A stretch of 64,000 nucleotides of DNA from Thinopyrum elongatum (Eukaryota > Streptophyta > Magnoliopsida > Poales > Poaceae). Made by a program: the position numbers and the translations under genes. Below the pieces are notes generated by a model. The model saw only the letters and a program-made list of their open reading frames with translations. It had not been told where the DNA came from and searched no databases. Below, in pieces: positions 1 through 12,076 of the stretch (within the stretch, counting starts at the first letter, position 1; each line of letters starts with the position of its first letter). The DNA lies in contig CM022299.1 in the NCBI GenBank assembly GCA_011799875.1, forward strand, positions 334,288,409 through 334,352,408, written 5' to 3'.

Positions 1-2387
1 TTTGCATGTAATGAGATATGGTAGTACTTCTATTATCTTTTATTAACGTGTAGCATACCTGATACTTTAATATTCTGTCTTCTTATTATCAGTCCTTCTG
101 ATTGTTTTCATTTCCTTTATATTTTGCTATGTACCTTTTTCATTATATACATATATAACTGCTCCGTTTTTTTAACTTGCATATACGCCATTTTTAAACT
201 TGGTTCACATAATTCTCGTAAAATAAATCTTTATTAATAATTTGTACCCATTTCCATGGACTAAGCACAATCATTCTTTCATTACTTATTAATTACAAAC
301 AGATTGATATACTTAATTTTCTAACATTTTTTATTATTTTAGTTAAATAATTGTGAAATATAAATTTTGTATACTTATGTCAAATAGTCGTTTGCCTATG
401 AAATTTCTAACAATAGATGTGACATTTAAAATTTGAAATATAAAATACATCTTCTTCAAGGACTAATTAAATATTTCACACGGTGCTAGTTTTCACACCC
501 TAATTACATTACAAATCTTTCACAACTAAAATTATATATTAAATTTCACAATTTCATTCAATGTGTTTTATATATCAGAAAAAATTTATACAAAATTATT
601 GAATTGCAAAACGTTGAACTGCTTGACTCATTTCACATAATCCCATTTCATGAAACATATTTGTCATATGCTGCTTAGATTGAACTTTACGCATAACATA
701 CTAAATGAACCGTACTTTCAAGATGAATGTACGACATACCATTTTGTTTATATAAACTTGGTAATGCCATGTACAAATTAATTTTACAAATCTATAGAAT
801 TTAAGTATATTTATTATGTAATGTTGCAGTGGACAAATTTTTAATTCAATATCACAATTAAAAATTTATATACGATGCAAACATAATAAATAATAATCGT
901 GTTAAACTTTATACTTGTTTCACATAACAGAAGACACATAAATTCACATAAAGTAACATCTATTTTAACATAAAAAAAATATGTCAAAATTTATTTATTT
1001 ATACTCTGTACACATTATCACAAACGTAGCACAATCTTTCTTTCAATTGGTAGAGTTAATATTTACACCTTTTTTATACTTATGTGTAATAGTGAATCAT
1101 TCACTATCATTTTTGTGTATGTAATGGGTAACATATATGTGAAGTATATATTTTCAAATAAATAATTTATCTTCTTAAAGTATTAACTAATTATTTATGA
1201 TGGTACTATATATCACATCCTAATATACATTATACATTTTTCACAAGTTCATTACATGTGTTATTAGAATCATAAGTTTTTCTATACAATATTATTGATT
1301 GCACAACCTTAATTTCTTGAAGCATGTCACAAATCCAACAACATGAAACATATTTCACATTTGCTATTTTTTAACAATCATATAGGATGCAAACTAAAAA
1401 TTTATAGTGGTGTTATAGTGTATACTTGTTTCGGCATAACACAAGACACATCAGTTGACTATAATATAAAACAACGTTAATTTGCACAAGACAATATTTT
1501 CAACTCGTTAAAGTAATCACATACTTACTTTGAGACATTTAAATATCACATATATACAGTAGACATACATATCATATTCAAATTTCTAGAATTTATATCA
1601 TTCATTGTTCAATGTTCTAATCAATTTTCATATTTCAAATATGGTATGTCAAATGTGAATATGTGATATTTAAAACTATCTATACGTTTTAACTATTCCA
1701 TATTTCATAAATGTTATGTGAACTGTGTAATATGTGATATTTCAAATATATGATTCTTATGTGAAAAATAATATTATAAGTGTGGAAAATAATATGTACA
1801 CTACACATTTTTACTGATCTATCTTTGAATTAATGATTAATTACACATGTTTAATTTCTATGTTTTGTTTTAATAAATTTACTATCAAATAAGAACTGCA
1901 AAATATCAGATGTGAAAAATATGAAATTATCATAAATAGCTAATATAATTAATATTAGCATAACATAAGATCCACATATCCTCTTTTCACATGTTCAACC
2001 AAAGAAGATCCACAAATTGAGGCGAAGATACGAAGTATCAATTATTACAAAAGACATAATATCTTACTAAATATAGCTAAGCATAGGTTGACACAGTGCT
2101 TTCCAATTCTTCTCGTTGAAGATATGTGATCGTTATTGATCTTCAGCACATTCTCATTCATCATTATTCTTCTTCATCACGGGATACACCTACATTCCGT
2201 CATGTAAATATTAGTTATGTTAAATTAAACGTATTTACTTATAAGTATTAAATATCAGCAAATATGATTTGTACTGATCATGATGTATATACATCTGCAT
2301 GATGATAACATACCAAAATACATATGACATAATTTATCTAAACATTACTCATGTCAAATGAAATTTCAATAATATTCACCTGGAATC
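1..2387. repeat. AT-rich intergenic DNA with a diverged tandem duplication
   Basis: No gene is visible on either strand; the only open frames are short and have no recognisable domain. The segment is very AT-rich and full of variants of TTTCACAT. The stretch from about 260 to 960 resembles the stretch from about 980 to 1500 in the same order. For example, CTTCTTCAAG at 451 matches CTTCTTAAAG at 1171, and both are followed by a similar run ending in TTTTCACAA or CTTTCACAA. The offset is about 720 bp. A weaker third echo may lie near 1960-2000. I read this as an old, degraded tandem duplication of unknown origin. Confidence 0.5.
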
Positions 2388-3475
2388 TAGAAAGTCTTGT
2401 ATGGATAGATTGCTCTGGTTATCTCTGTACCAAACAACTTTTTTTTTGTTCCATTGACCATATTAAACTCAAATATTCCACAATCAGTCCTAATTATCAT
2501 TGCATCACGATCATCATAACTATGAAGTATTATTCCGAATGGAGTCCAGCATCCATGTGCAATGCCTTGAGCTAGAATTGTGTTCGTGAATCTATGAGCT
2601 TAAAAGGAGTCCAGCTTATCTCATCAGTTGTATCTTCCACAAGATTATTCTAAATGCAATGAATGTAGCAATACCTACATCCTCTTCAATTCTCAGAACA
2701 TGAACATTCCTCTGAAGCATAGCATCCAATACCGGTGGGGTCTCAATTGAAGACGTACTATCGTCAACCAAATTGAATCTAAATAGATGCTTCAACTTCA
2801 AGACCCAATACATCATATCACCAATAATAGTTCCTGGCTGAAACTCTACACTAGAAATTGTTTCTAAAGCATACATCAAACATTGCCAAGTTGATGTAAC
2901 AGAATTGAATGTATAAACCTTGGTGCTTGTTTGACCAGTGGCTATCCATATTATTTTGAATGGTAAATTATGGCAACCAGCTGTGTGGTCATGGTTTGCA
3001 GCACATAAAATGTTTACTTGACTGTTCAATTCATCTTCAGGTTCTTCTGTAGTAACAATTTCCCCAGTCATTGGATCCCAAGCAACAAGTATTTTTCCAT
3101 GAAATGAATGCATAAGTACTTTACCATGCCTGGCATCAATAATTCTTAAGCTAGGGAATGCTTCTTTCTCTTTCAGAGTCATGAATGGCTTCTCAAAGTA
3201 GTTGAACCCTTCCACACCAGGTTTATATCCAACAAGAAGGAATCTGATAACATTATCTATATTGGTGAATACCCCAATCAATGGCGGTATTTTGTTCCTC
3301 TTCAGTAACAGCCTCTTGAACACATTGTTACAAATCAGATTATTCCACTTTTGCAAACACTTATTATCTTAAAGACATCGACAGGATGGGAGGGCATTTT
3401 TGATAAGATTATCTGTTTTAAATCATCTGGAAGAACAACTACATCACACGTCTCCTCGATCATATCCTCTTCCAT
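2388..3475 (-). pseudogene. F-box protein pseudogene (DUF295-type)
   Basis: The frame from the ATG at 3475 encodes a short acidic N-terminus and then an F-box (LPDDLKQIILSKMP...VCKS). The F-box breaks by a one-base frameshift near 3345, exactly where the family has the Trp of its SVCKxW motif. The next frame continues as W-N-N-L-I and about 240 residues resembling the C-terminal beta-propeller-like region of grass F-box/DUF295 proteins (MTGEIV; RIIDARHGKVL). It ends at 2616. About 80 bases further on, homology resumes in another frame (MIIRTDCGIFEF, KKLFGTEITRAIYPYKTF) and hits a stop at 2388. F-box proteins of this kind are substrate adaptors of SCF ubiquitin ligases. At least two frameshifts and a stop make this copy very probably dead, unless they are assembly errors. 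Confidence 0.7.
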
Positions 3476-4664
3476 CCTTTTGTCTAACTGCAAATTATGA
3501 ATTATTACAATAATACAAGTTAGCAAAAGAACCTTGTTCCTAAAGGAATATATAGTTCATCACCTCAATGCTTTCAAGTTCTTTCTATTAAGTTTAGTAA
3601 CAATGTCATGTAAAAAATTAAATTTTAAATGTCAATATAGTTTTATTACACACTAATAGAAGAAAGATCTTGTTATGAATGACCTGCACAACCATATTAA
3701 GCAAACAATTGTTCACAAAATACATATTTAACTTCTATGCAGCATTTAAAATTGTGAATTCACCAATATTTATATAATTTTAATATTTCAAATATGTGAA
3801 ATATGATACATATTTATCCAAAACCTTTAGTGATATTTCATATAGTGTAACACGTATGTAAAATATGCTATCGAAATGCCTAACACGTATGAAACTAGTA
3901 ACATGGAAACATTTATATTTTTTGTTAATATTACATATTACATAAGACAAATGAACGACTAATGTGAAATCTGTTTTATATGCATTACATATACAATACA
4001 TTTTTTTACAAATGTAAAAAACCAAAATGATATGAACTAATAGAAATCAATTATATTTTCAAAAGAATATGAAACCTCTCAATTACCATTTAGAACATTT
4101 TGCTATGTCATATACAAGTCTTAACAAAAGATAGATCCAAACATGGATATATAATAGAGAATCCCCAAATGGTAGTACACACAAAGAACCATTAACATAT
4201 TTGGATCTTTTGAACTCATTCAACCAATAAAAAATCCCCAAATAACTAGATTTCAGAAAAGACATACATAAGAATAAGAAAGAAAGACATACCTTGTGAA
4301 TGTAGTACACACAATATAACTTTTAGATAAACTGCAGCTCTATGTATGGCGAAGAAGCTCTTCCTTTTGTTGAAACAAACCAGACAGTTCTTACTTCTTG
4401 AGATACGTCATGTGAAAGTATAGAGCAAAGGTAGGAGAATAAGAGTAGGTGAAGAAAGTTTCTGTTGAACGACCCATTGGTGGAGAAGCTTTTTGAGAAA
4501 CAGTATACACGGTAAGGTAAGAGAAGGAACTGTTAAAGATTCCACTGGCCTGTACACATCAAGTTGTCAGTTCGACGTGAGTACTCATGTACCCGTCACT
4601 GAAATAGGAAATTACATCTCTGTCAAATGATCCATTCTCACATCAGTCCCTTGTAGAGGGCTAA
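3476..4664. other. AT-rich flank of the F-box pseudogene, no gene seen
   Basis: Short open frames occur here on the minus strand but have no recognisable domain and strongly skewed composition. The segment would contain the former promoter and 5' leader of the F-box pseudogene. I see no clear transposon end until the LTR-like start at 4665. Confidence 0.5.
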
Positions 4665-7399
4665 TGTGACACCCTGGATTTCGGCCCTTTCTTTTTCTTT
4701 GGATTTTTTATTTGAATTGCTTTTCTGTGGCTCTATGGTCCTGAAACCTGGGAAGATCATCTCTTCTCAGGCTCCCAAGTGGCTTGTCATCCTCAAAACC
4801 ATCTCAAGATCATGTCATTTCCCATCTTGGACCTATCCCTATATTCTTTTTATTGGGAATATTCCTTTTTCTATTAAAGGAACAATCCTTTTTGCCCTAG
4901 GTTGTGAAGCAACCTACCTTTCTGTCATCCACAAAATTCCCAAATAATTCTCATAAATTGTTTGGGTCATATATTCCATAGATATGTCAAAACCCTTCCT
5001 TGGCATCATCAAAGATAATTCACAAATATTCCTTTTCTCATTCTGCCCTAAGTGGCTTTTTGAGAAGTGCTATTTATCTTTGCTTGCTTACCCCCAAACT
5101 TTTTGGGAACTCTTTCCTATCGATATCATGGCCACATGATAAAAGTCAACTCAATTTGCCTAGTGAATATTCCTCACCAAATTTCCAAAGTTTGTGTCTG
5201 AGGGAAGCCTTTGTGAAGGAAGTACTAGCTAGGGTAATCCTAATGAGTTGAAATTTTGCATGGTCCTTTATATGATCAAATAACAACTCTCCTCCAAATT
5301 GGAGCTCAGGGCATCACTCTATGTGAGCTCATCATCAAATCTTGGTTTTTGGTCAGATTTTCAGGTTGTGAAGCAACTATATTTTATGTTGCTTCATTAT
5401 TGCTGAAAATTTAACAAGACATGCTCCTACCCAAATAAACCCTCTCCACAAAATTTTGGATCATTTCATCTAGCCATTTGCCCTCTATTATTTTCCCAAA
5501 ATTCTGTCCAAAGAGCTGCATTGTGAAGCAAGTACCATTTTGGTGTATCCAAATGGTATGAAACTTTTACAGTAGCTTCATATGCTTATATAACTCCTCT
5601 CCACAAAAATTTAGCTCAATCTAACACTTCTAGTGAGTGCTACTTCATGATCTTGTTTCTGGACCAAATTATGCAGTTGTGAAGCAACTATGTTAAACCT
5701 TGGTCCAAATCCCTCCAAACTTCACAGGATTCTTGTCCTTCCTACCCTAAACATCTGAGACATCTCGTTATATCACTTCTCCATCCCTGTTGATCATAGT
5801 TTCATGCAACAGTTGGATATAGTAAACTTTAAAGGACCATTCCCATCCAACCACAGTCTGTTTCTTCGAGCAATCATCTCAGTTGTAACCTAGCTTGGAG
5901 ATACTGCACGATGGACATGGTCGGCCGGTCAGGGTGCAACCGCGTGCGCCAATTTACGCGGTGACTGCATGGCTGGCATGCACACCGGCGCTCTCTGACA
6001 AGTGGAGCCCCCTGTCCTCGCCCATACCTCATCTTCGCGAGCGTTCGCCGTGTCCTGGAGCTCCCCCGTGATCCCCTGCTTCATCCTGTGCCACTTTCCC
6101 GTCCAGCCTCGTCGCTGTTGAGTCGCATCGGCCGTGCCCGTGATGCTAAGCTCCTCTGCTCCTCCTTGTCCGGTCGGCCGAGCTCTCTAGAGCGCTCCCA
6201 AGCTCGCCCGGGCCTATAATTAGGTGCCACGACCTCCTCCGCACCTCGCCGCTCTCTTCCCGGCCCTCCTAGCTCACCGGAGCAGCTCCACCCCTCTTTG
6301 GCCGCCACCGTCCGCCATGGCCGCCTCGGCCTCCTCGTGATTCCGGCGAGCCCGAGCCTCCCCTCCACCTCTAGCCCTAACCACCAGAACCCCTGCACTC
6401 CGGCGCACCCTCCCCTGCCCTCCATTCCTCGCCGGAGCCGCTGCTGCCATGCCCTCCCCAAGTCTGGCCACCGCCGTTGCTCTCTGCTTCCGTGCTGCAC
6501 CACCGTTCCGCTTCTCCCCGGCGTTCGTTCTGCATCAGGACGGATGCGTGGCATCCTCTCGATCCCGTAGGTGGTCCGAGCTCCACCTAGGGCATCCCGA
6601 GTCGCCGGTGAGCGCCGGCGCATGCCCGTCCAAAACCTCCTCTGTTCGCCGATGACGCCATCGTCTCGTCCTCTCCCCGGCGCGCGTGAACCCCTGGTCG
6701 GGTGCGGCACTGTCTCCTGCATTCGCCGGTGGCCGGAGCTCGGCCGAAGACCACCGGAGCTGGCCCGGCCCGTCGCCGGCGTCGCCCCTCCTCTGCTCCT
6801 CTGCTCTGTTCGACGGGAGGAAGAAGACAAGCGCGAGGAGAGAGAGAGAGCCAGGTGGGTCCCACCTGTAAGCGATAGAAGCCCCGTGCCCATCTGTTTT
6901 AAGTGGGAACGGTTTTTCTGCAAATACCTTTTCATTTAGGGAAAGCGTATTTTGAATCTACTTCGGTTGAGAAGTCGTTTTCCTTTGCAGAAGACGTATT
7001 CCAGAGAAAGGCGCTTTCGGTTCAGCTGCCAGGGGCCTGTCTATGAATATATTATTTACAGATTAGTCCCTGGGCTTCCACCTCTCATATCTCTATGACC
7101 GTAACTCCAAATCAGGTGATTCCAAAGCCCACGTCTTCGTCTCGCCGAGCCCGATCTGTTGGTACCATTTTCACTATGTGTTCACATACTGGAAATGACC
7201 ATATTGCCCTTGCCCTTATCTAGCCCCCTCTGAGAGAGAATCGTTCTGGTGAATCGTTCCACGGCTTCACCGCACTTCTTCCCGGTGTATCCTTCATCCC
7301 CAAGCAAGCCACGACAGCCACTTGCATGATGATCCTGCAGTAGCCAAGATTCCTTCTTGAATATTAAAATTGTCTGTGCATGTTAATATTTTCTGAATG

Positions 7400-7449
<50 letters not shown>

Positions 7450-8167
7450 TCGTGAATCCATGCTTATCTTTATGATATGATCATTTCACATTTGTTGGTT
7501 AAATGATTACCTGCTAGTATTATTATCCGGTTATATTCTAGTAAGTCTTTTTCCGATGCTAATAGTCATGCTATGTTCATATGAGGGTTATACTTGTGTT
7601 ATTCATGCTCATTGGTATGCCATGCTCATTTGCATATGGAGAATGCTTTATTGCTGTTGATATGCTAAATAGTGATGTTGCTCATCCATGCTCATGTTGG
7701 TATCATGCTCATATGCATTGCTATTTCATCCTGTTATTGAGACTCAGCTCATTATATTCAAGTTAAACCGGACTTTAATCGAACTTGAACACCTGTTGGC
7801 TGAGTCATGGTTCCACCAAATCAAGCTGACAAGTGCAGCCACACTTGCGTTATGGGGTGTCCAAACTGGGTCTATTGTCATGCCTCTTGCCGGTTCCTCC
7901 AACTAGGGAAGGTTATGGGCGCGCGCTACCCTGATCAGGTAGGCGGACAAAAGCCTTGTGTGCCCGAGTTGTATGGATCCATTGTCCCCGTTTGGGACCA
8001 TTTTTGTTTGCCATGAAGGTGGCCGTTGGGTGTCACGACATCCATGACTTAGCCCAAAGGGGAGTTTGTTGGAGTGGCCGTGAGAGTGTCATGCGGTAGA
8101 TCGGTTTTGTTGGAACGCCGTTGGTCCACCCGAATGGGAGCACGAGGCCTTGGGTTCCGTAGTATGG
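4665..8167 (+). mobile_element. Old Gypsy-type long LTR fragment, left part
   Basis: It begins with TGTGACACCC, the same kind of terminus as the long LTRs further right (TGTGACGCCC, TGTAACACCC). It has the same internal order: an AT-rich start, a GC-rich block (about 5.9-6.9 kb), a 'gaccgtaactcc' stretch, then late-LTR sequence. The GC-rich block gives several overlapping open frames on both strands, up to 284 codons, which I regard as composition artefacts. The element is split at 8167 by the Sabrina-like insertion and resumes at 16464. No matching right terminus is seen, so it is truncated. Strand is inferred from the order of features. Confidence 0.55.
7401..7447. repeat. (AT)n microsatellite, 47 bp
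   Basis: An uninterrupted alternating TA tract lying inside the old LTR fragment. It is likely length-polymorphic. Confidence 0.95.
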
Positions 8168-9754
8168 TGATACGTCTCCAACGTATCTATAATTTTTTAT
8201 TGTTCCATGCTATTATATTATCTGTTTTGGATGTTTTATATGCATTAATATGCTATTTTATATTATTTTTGGGACTAACTTATTAACCTAGAGCCCAGTG
8301 CCAGTTTCTGTTTTTTCCTTGTTTTTGAGTTTTACAGAAAATGAATACCAAACGGAGTCCAAACGGAATAAAACTTTTGCGATGATTTTTCTTGGACCAG
8401 AAGACACACGTACGACTTGGAGAGGAAGGCATAAGAGTCCCAAGGGCTCCACAAGCCCTCAGGGCGCGCCCTAGGGGGGGCGCGCCCCTGGCTTGTGGGC
8501 CCCACGGGAGTCCTCCAACCCTAATCTTTGGCCTATAAATTCAGAAATATTCCCAAACCACCAGAAGCGTCCACCAAAATACTTTTCCGCCGCTGTAACC
8601 TTCTGTACCCATGAGATCCCATCTTGGGGTCTTTTCCGGTATCCTGTCGGAGGGGGATTCGATCACGGAGGGCTTCTACATCAACTCTATTGCCCTTCCG
8701 ATGAAGCGTGAGTAGTTTACCACATACCTACGGGTCGATAGCTAGTAGCTAGATGGCTTCTTCTCTCTCTTTGATCCTCAATACCATGTTCTCCTTGTTG
8801 TTCTTGGAGATCTATCCGATGTAATATTCTTTTGCGGTGTGTTTGTCGAGATCCGGTGAATTGTGGATTTATGATCGGTTTATCTATGAATATTATTTGA
8901 ATCTTCTCTAAATTCTTATATGCATGATTTGATATCTTTGTATTTCTCTTCGAATTATCGGGTTGGTTTGGCCAACTAGATTGGTTCTTCTTACAATGGG
9001 AGAGGTGCTTAGTTTTGGGTTCAATCTTGCGGTGTCCTCACCCAGTGACAAAGTAGGGGTAGCGAGGCACGTATTGTATTGTTGCCATCAAGGGTAAAAA
9101 GATGGGGTTTTCATCATATTGCTTGAGTTTATCCCTCTACATTATGTCATCTTACTTAAGGCGTTTACTCCGTTCTTTTGAACTTAATACTCTAGATGCA
9201 TGTTGGATAGCGGTCGATGTGTGGAGTAATAGTAGTAGATGCAGAACTGTTTCGGTCTACTTTACACGGACGTGATGCCTATATTCATAATCATTGCCTT
9301 AGATATCGTCATAACTTTGCGCTTTTCTATCAATTGCTTGACAGTAATTTGTTTACCCACCGTATTATTTGCCTTCAAGAGAGAAGCCTCTAGTGAAACC
9401 TATGGCCCCTGGGTCTATTTTCCATCATATATTTTCAGATCTATAAACCAAAAAAACCCAAAAATACCTTGCTGCAATTTATTTACTTTTATTTTGTTTT
9501 ATGTTTTAGTAAGCTTTTATATCTATCTCTATCAGATCTCACCTTTGCAAGTGACCGTGAAGGGATTGACAACCCCTTTATCGCGTTGGGTGCAAGTGTT
9601 TGATTGTTTGTGCAGGTGTATAGATTGGAGACTTGCGTGTATCTCCTACTGGATTGATACCTTGGTTCTTAACTGAGGGAAATATTTATCTCTACTTTGC
9701 TGCATCACCCTTTCCTCTTCAAGGGAAAAACCAACGCAAGCTCAAGAAGTAGCA
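8168..9754 (+). repeat. 5' LTR of the Sabrina-like element
   Basis: 1587 bp, TG...CA termini. The leader region holds a strong inverted repeat (8449-8498): arms of nine (CCACAAGCC / GGCTTGTGG) and ten (GGGCGCGCCC) base pairs around a short loop. It is nearly collinear with the 3' LTR, with scattered substitutions. Confidence 0.92.
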
Positions 9755-9765
9755 GGAAGAATTTC

Positions 9766-9783
9766 TGGCGCCGTTGCCGGGGA
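9766..9783 (+). other. Primer-binding site (tRNA-Asp type)
   Basis: TGGCGCCGTTGCCGGGGA lies 11 bases after the 5' LTR. This is the primer site typical of Athila-lineage plant Gypsy elements, complementary to the 3' end of tRNA-Asp. The same motif is found twice at 59166 and 59228. Confidence 0.85.
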
Positions 9784-9988
9784 GATCTACATCAAGCCTA
9801 CCAAGTACCCACCATAAACTCTCATCTCTTGCATTACATTATTTGCCATTCGCCTCTCATTTTCCTCTCCCCCACTTCTAAAACGATTTCAGAAAAACAC
9901 AAAAAGATTTGCCTTTTTATTCGCCCTTTTTCCGTTCGTCTTTTTGTTTGCTTCTTGTTTGCTCGTGTGTTAGATTGATTGCTTTGTC

Positions 9989-12076
9989 ATGATGTCTCAA
10001 GAAAATACCAAGTTGTGTGACTTTTCCAATACTAAAAATAATGATTTTATTAGTACTCCGATTGCTCCCGCCACTAGTGCGAAATCTTATGAAATTAATG
10101 CCGCTTTGCTGAATCTTGTTATGAAAGATCAATTTTCTGGCCTTCCTAGTGAAGATGCCACATCCCATCTAAATACTTTCATTGAGTTGTGTGATATGCA
10201 AAAGAAGAAAGATGTGGATAATGATATTGTTAAATTGAAGCTATTTCCGTTCTCACTACGAGATCGTGCTAAAACTTGGTTTTCATCTTTGCCTAAAAAT
10301 GGTATTGATTCGTGGAATAAGTGTAAAGATGCTTTTAGTTCCAAGTATTCTCCTCCCGCTAAGATCATCTCCATTAGGAAAGATATAATGAATTTTAAGC
10401 AACTTGATCATGAACATGTTGCACAATCTTGGGGGAGGATAAAATTGATGATAAGAAATTGCCCTACTCATGGTTTAAGTTTATGGATGATCATACAAAA
10501 AACTTATGCCAGATTGAATTTTGCATCTAGAAATCTTTTAGATTCGGCCGCAGGAGGTACTTTTATGGAAATCACATTAGGAGAAGCTATTAAAATCCTA
10601 GATAATATTATGGCTAATTACTCTCAATGGCATACCGAAAGATCTTCCACTAGTAAAAAAGTGCATGCGGTTGAAGAGATTAATACTTTGAGTGGAAAGA
10701 TGGATGAACTTATGAAATTGTTTGCTAGTAAGAGTGCTCCTATTGATCCTAATGATAAGCCTTTGTCTACTTTGATTGAGAACAATAATGAATCTATGGA
10801 TGTGAAATTTGTTGGTAGGAACAACTTTGGTAACAGCGCGTATAGAGGTAATTTCAACCCTAGGCCGTTTCCTAGTAATTCCTCTAATAATTATGGTAAT
10901 TCCTACAACAATTCTTATGGAAATTATAATAAGATGCCCTCTGATCTTGAGAACAATATTAAAGAATTTATTAATTCACAAAAAAATTCAATGCTATGGT
11001 TGAAGAAAAATTGTTTTAAGATTGATGATTTGGCTAGGAACGTTGATAGAATTTCTCTTGAGATTGATTCTTTGAAAATTAGATCTATGCCACCCAAGCA
11101 TGATATTAATGAATCTCTTAAATCTATCAAAATTTCTATTGATGAGTGCAAAGAAAGAACCGCTAGGATGCGTGCTAAGCGAGATTGGTTTGTAAAAGCG
11201 TGTTTTTCTAGTTTTTGTGAAAATAATGATGAAGATCTTAAAGTGATTGGTGTGACTTCTATTGAATCTCTGTTTTCTAATATAAATCTTGATAAATATG
11301 GGACTGGAGATGAGTCAACTTTAGCTAGAAGGTGTCCCAATGATTCGAAGTTTATAGATCTTAATGCAAAAATTGATAAAAGTGGGATTGGAGAGGTCAA
11401 AACTTTAAGTACTGATGAACCCACTCTTTTGGATTTCAAGGATTTTAATTATGATAATTGTTCTTTGATAGATTGTATTTCCTTGTTGCAATCCATGTTG
11501 AATTCTCCCCATGCTTATAATCAAAATAAAGCTTTTACTAAACATATCGTTGATGCTATGATGAAATCTTTTAAAGAAAAACTTGAGTTGGAAGTTTCTA
11601 TCCCTAGAAAGCTTTATGATGAGTGGGAACCTAAAATTAAGATTAAAATTAAAGATTATAAGTGCCATGCTTTGTGTGATTTGGGTGCTAGCGTTTCCAC
11701 AATTTCAAAAACTTTGTGTGCTGTGTTAGGTTTTCGTGAATTTGATGATTGCTCTTTAAATTTGCATCTCGCGGATTCCACTATTAAGAAACCTATGGGA
11801 AGAATTAATGATGTTCTTATTGTTGAAAATAGGAATTATGTTCCCGTAGATTTCATTGTGCTTGATATAGATTGCAATCCTACATGTCCTATTATTCTTG
11901 GTAGACCTTTCCTTAGAACAATTGGTGCAATTATTGATATGAAAGAAGGAAACATTAGATTCCAATTTATGTTAAGGAAGGGCATGGAATACTTTCTAAG
12001 AAAGAAAATTAAGTTGCCATATGAATCCTTTATGAGAGCTACTTATGGATTGCATACCAAAGATGACAATACCTAG
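9989..12076 (+). CDS. Gag-protease polyprotein of non-autonomous Gypsy element
   Basis: A 695-residue open frame about 200 bases after the primer site. Residues about 50-230 look like a plant retrotransposon gag domain (SEDATSHLNTFIELCD, LFPFSLRDRAKTWFSSLP), the capsid part. An Asn/Gly-rich linker follows at about 275-315, then a charged region at about 320-480 with an IDKSGIGEVKTL motif. The C-terminus is a retropepsin-like aspartic protease with DLGAS at residues 564-568 and the ILGRPFL signature near 636. I see no CCHC zinc knuckle. No reverse transcriptase follows. The frame is undamaged over 2 kb, so the copy is young or still under constraint. Products would act in cytoplasmic virus-like particles. 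Confidence 0.85.
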   Translation: MMSQENTKLCDFSNTKNNDFISTPIAPATSAKSYEINAALLNLVMKDQFSGLPSEDATSHLNTFIELCDMQKKKDVDNDIVKLKLFPFSLRDRAKTWFSSLPKNGIDSWNKCKDAFSSKYSPPAKIISIRKDIMNFKQLDHEHVAQSWGRIKLMIRNCPTHGLSLWMIIQKTYARLNFASRNLLDSAAGGTFMEITLGEAIKILDNIMANYSQWHTERSSTSKKVHAVEEINTLSGKMDELMKLFASKSAPIDPNDKPLSTLIENNNESMDVKFVGRNNFGNSAYRGNFNPRPFPSNSSNNYGNSYNNSYGNYNKMPSDLENNIKEFINSQKNSMLWLKKNCFKIDDLARNVDRISLEIDSLKIRSMPPKHDINESLKSIKISIDECKERTARMRAKRDWFVKACFSSFCENNDEDLKVIGVTSIESLFSNINLDKYGTGDESTLARRCPNDSKFIDLNAKIDKSGIGEVKTLSTDEPTLLDFKDFNYDNCSLIDCISLLQSMLNSPHAYNQNKAFTKHIVDAMMKSFKEKLELEVSIPRKLYDEWEPKIKIKIKDYKCHALCDLGASVSTISKTLCAVLGFREFDDCSLNLHLADSTIKKPMGRINDVLIVENRNYVPVDFIVLDIDCNPTCPIILGRPFLRTIGAIIDMKEGNIRFQFMLRKGMEYFLRKKIKLPYESFMRATYGLHTKDDNT

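Noticed and set aside
3780..4310. Minus-strand open frames upstream of the F-box pseudogene as extra exons
   Set aside because: AT-rich, no similarity to F-box or any known domain, and no convincing splice sites linking them.
6081..6939. Overlapping long open frames on both strands (up to 284 codons)
   Set aside because: They lie in a GC-rich LTR leader, are open in several frames at once and have no recognisable domain. GC-rich DNA has few stop codons.
7581..8016. Short plus-strand frames in the old LTR as coding exons homologous to the acidic LTR ORF
   Set aside because: I found no acidic Tyr-rich exon ending DDQE in this fragment; the relevant region may be lost.
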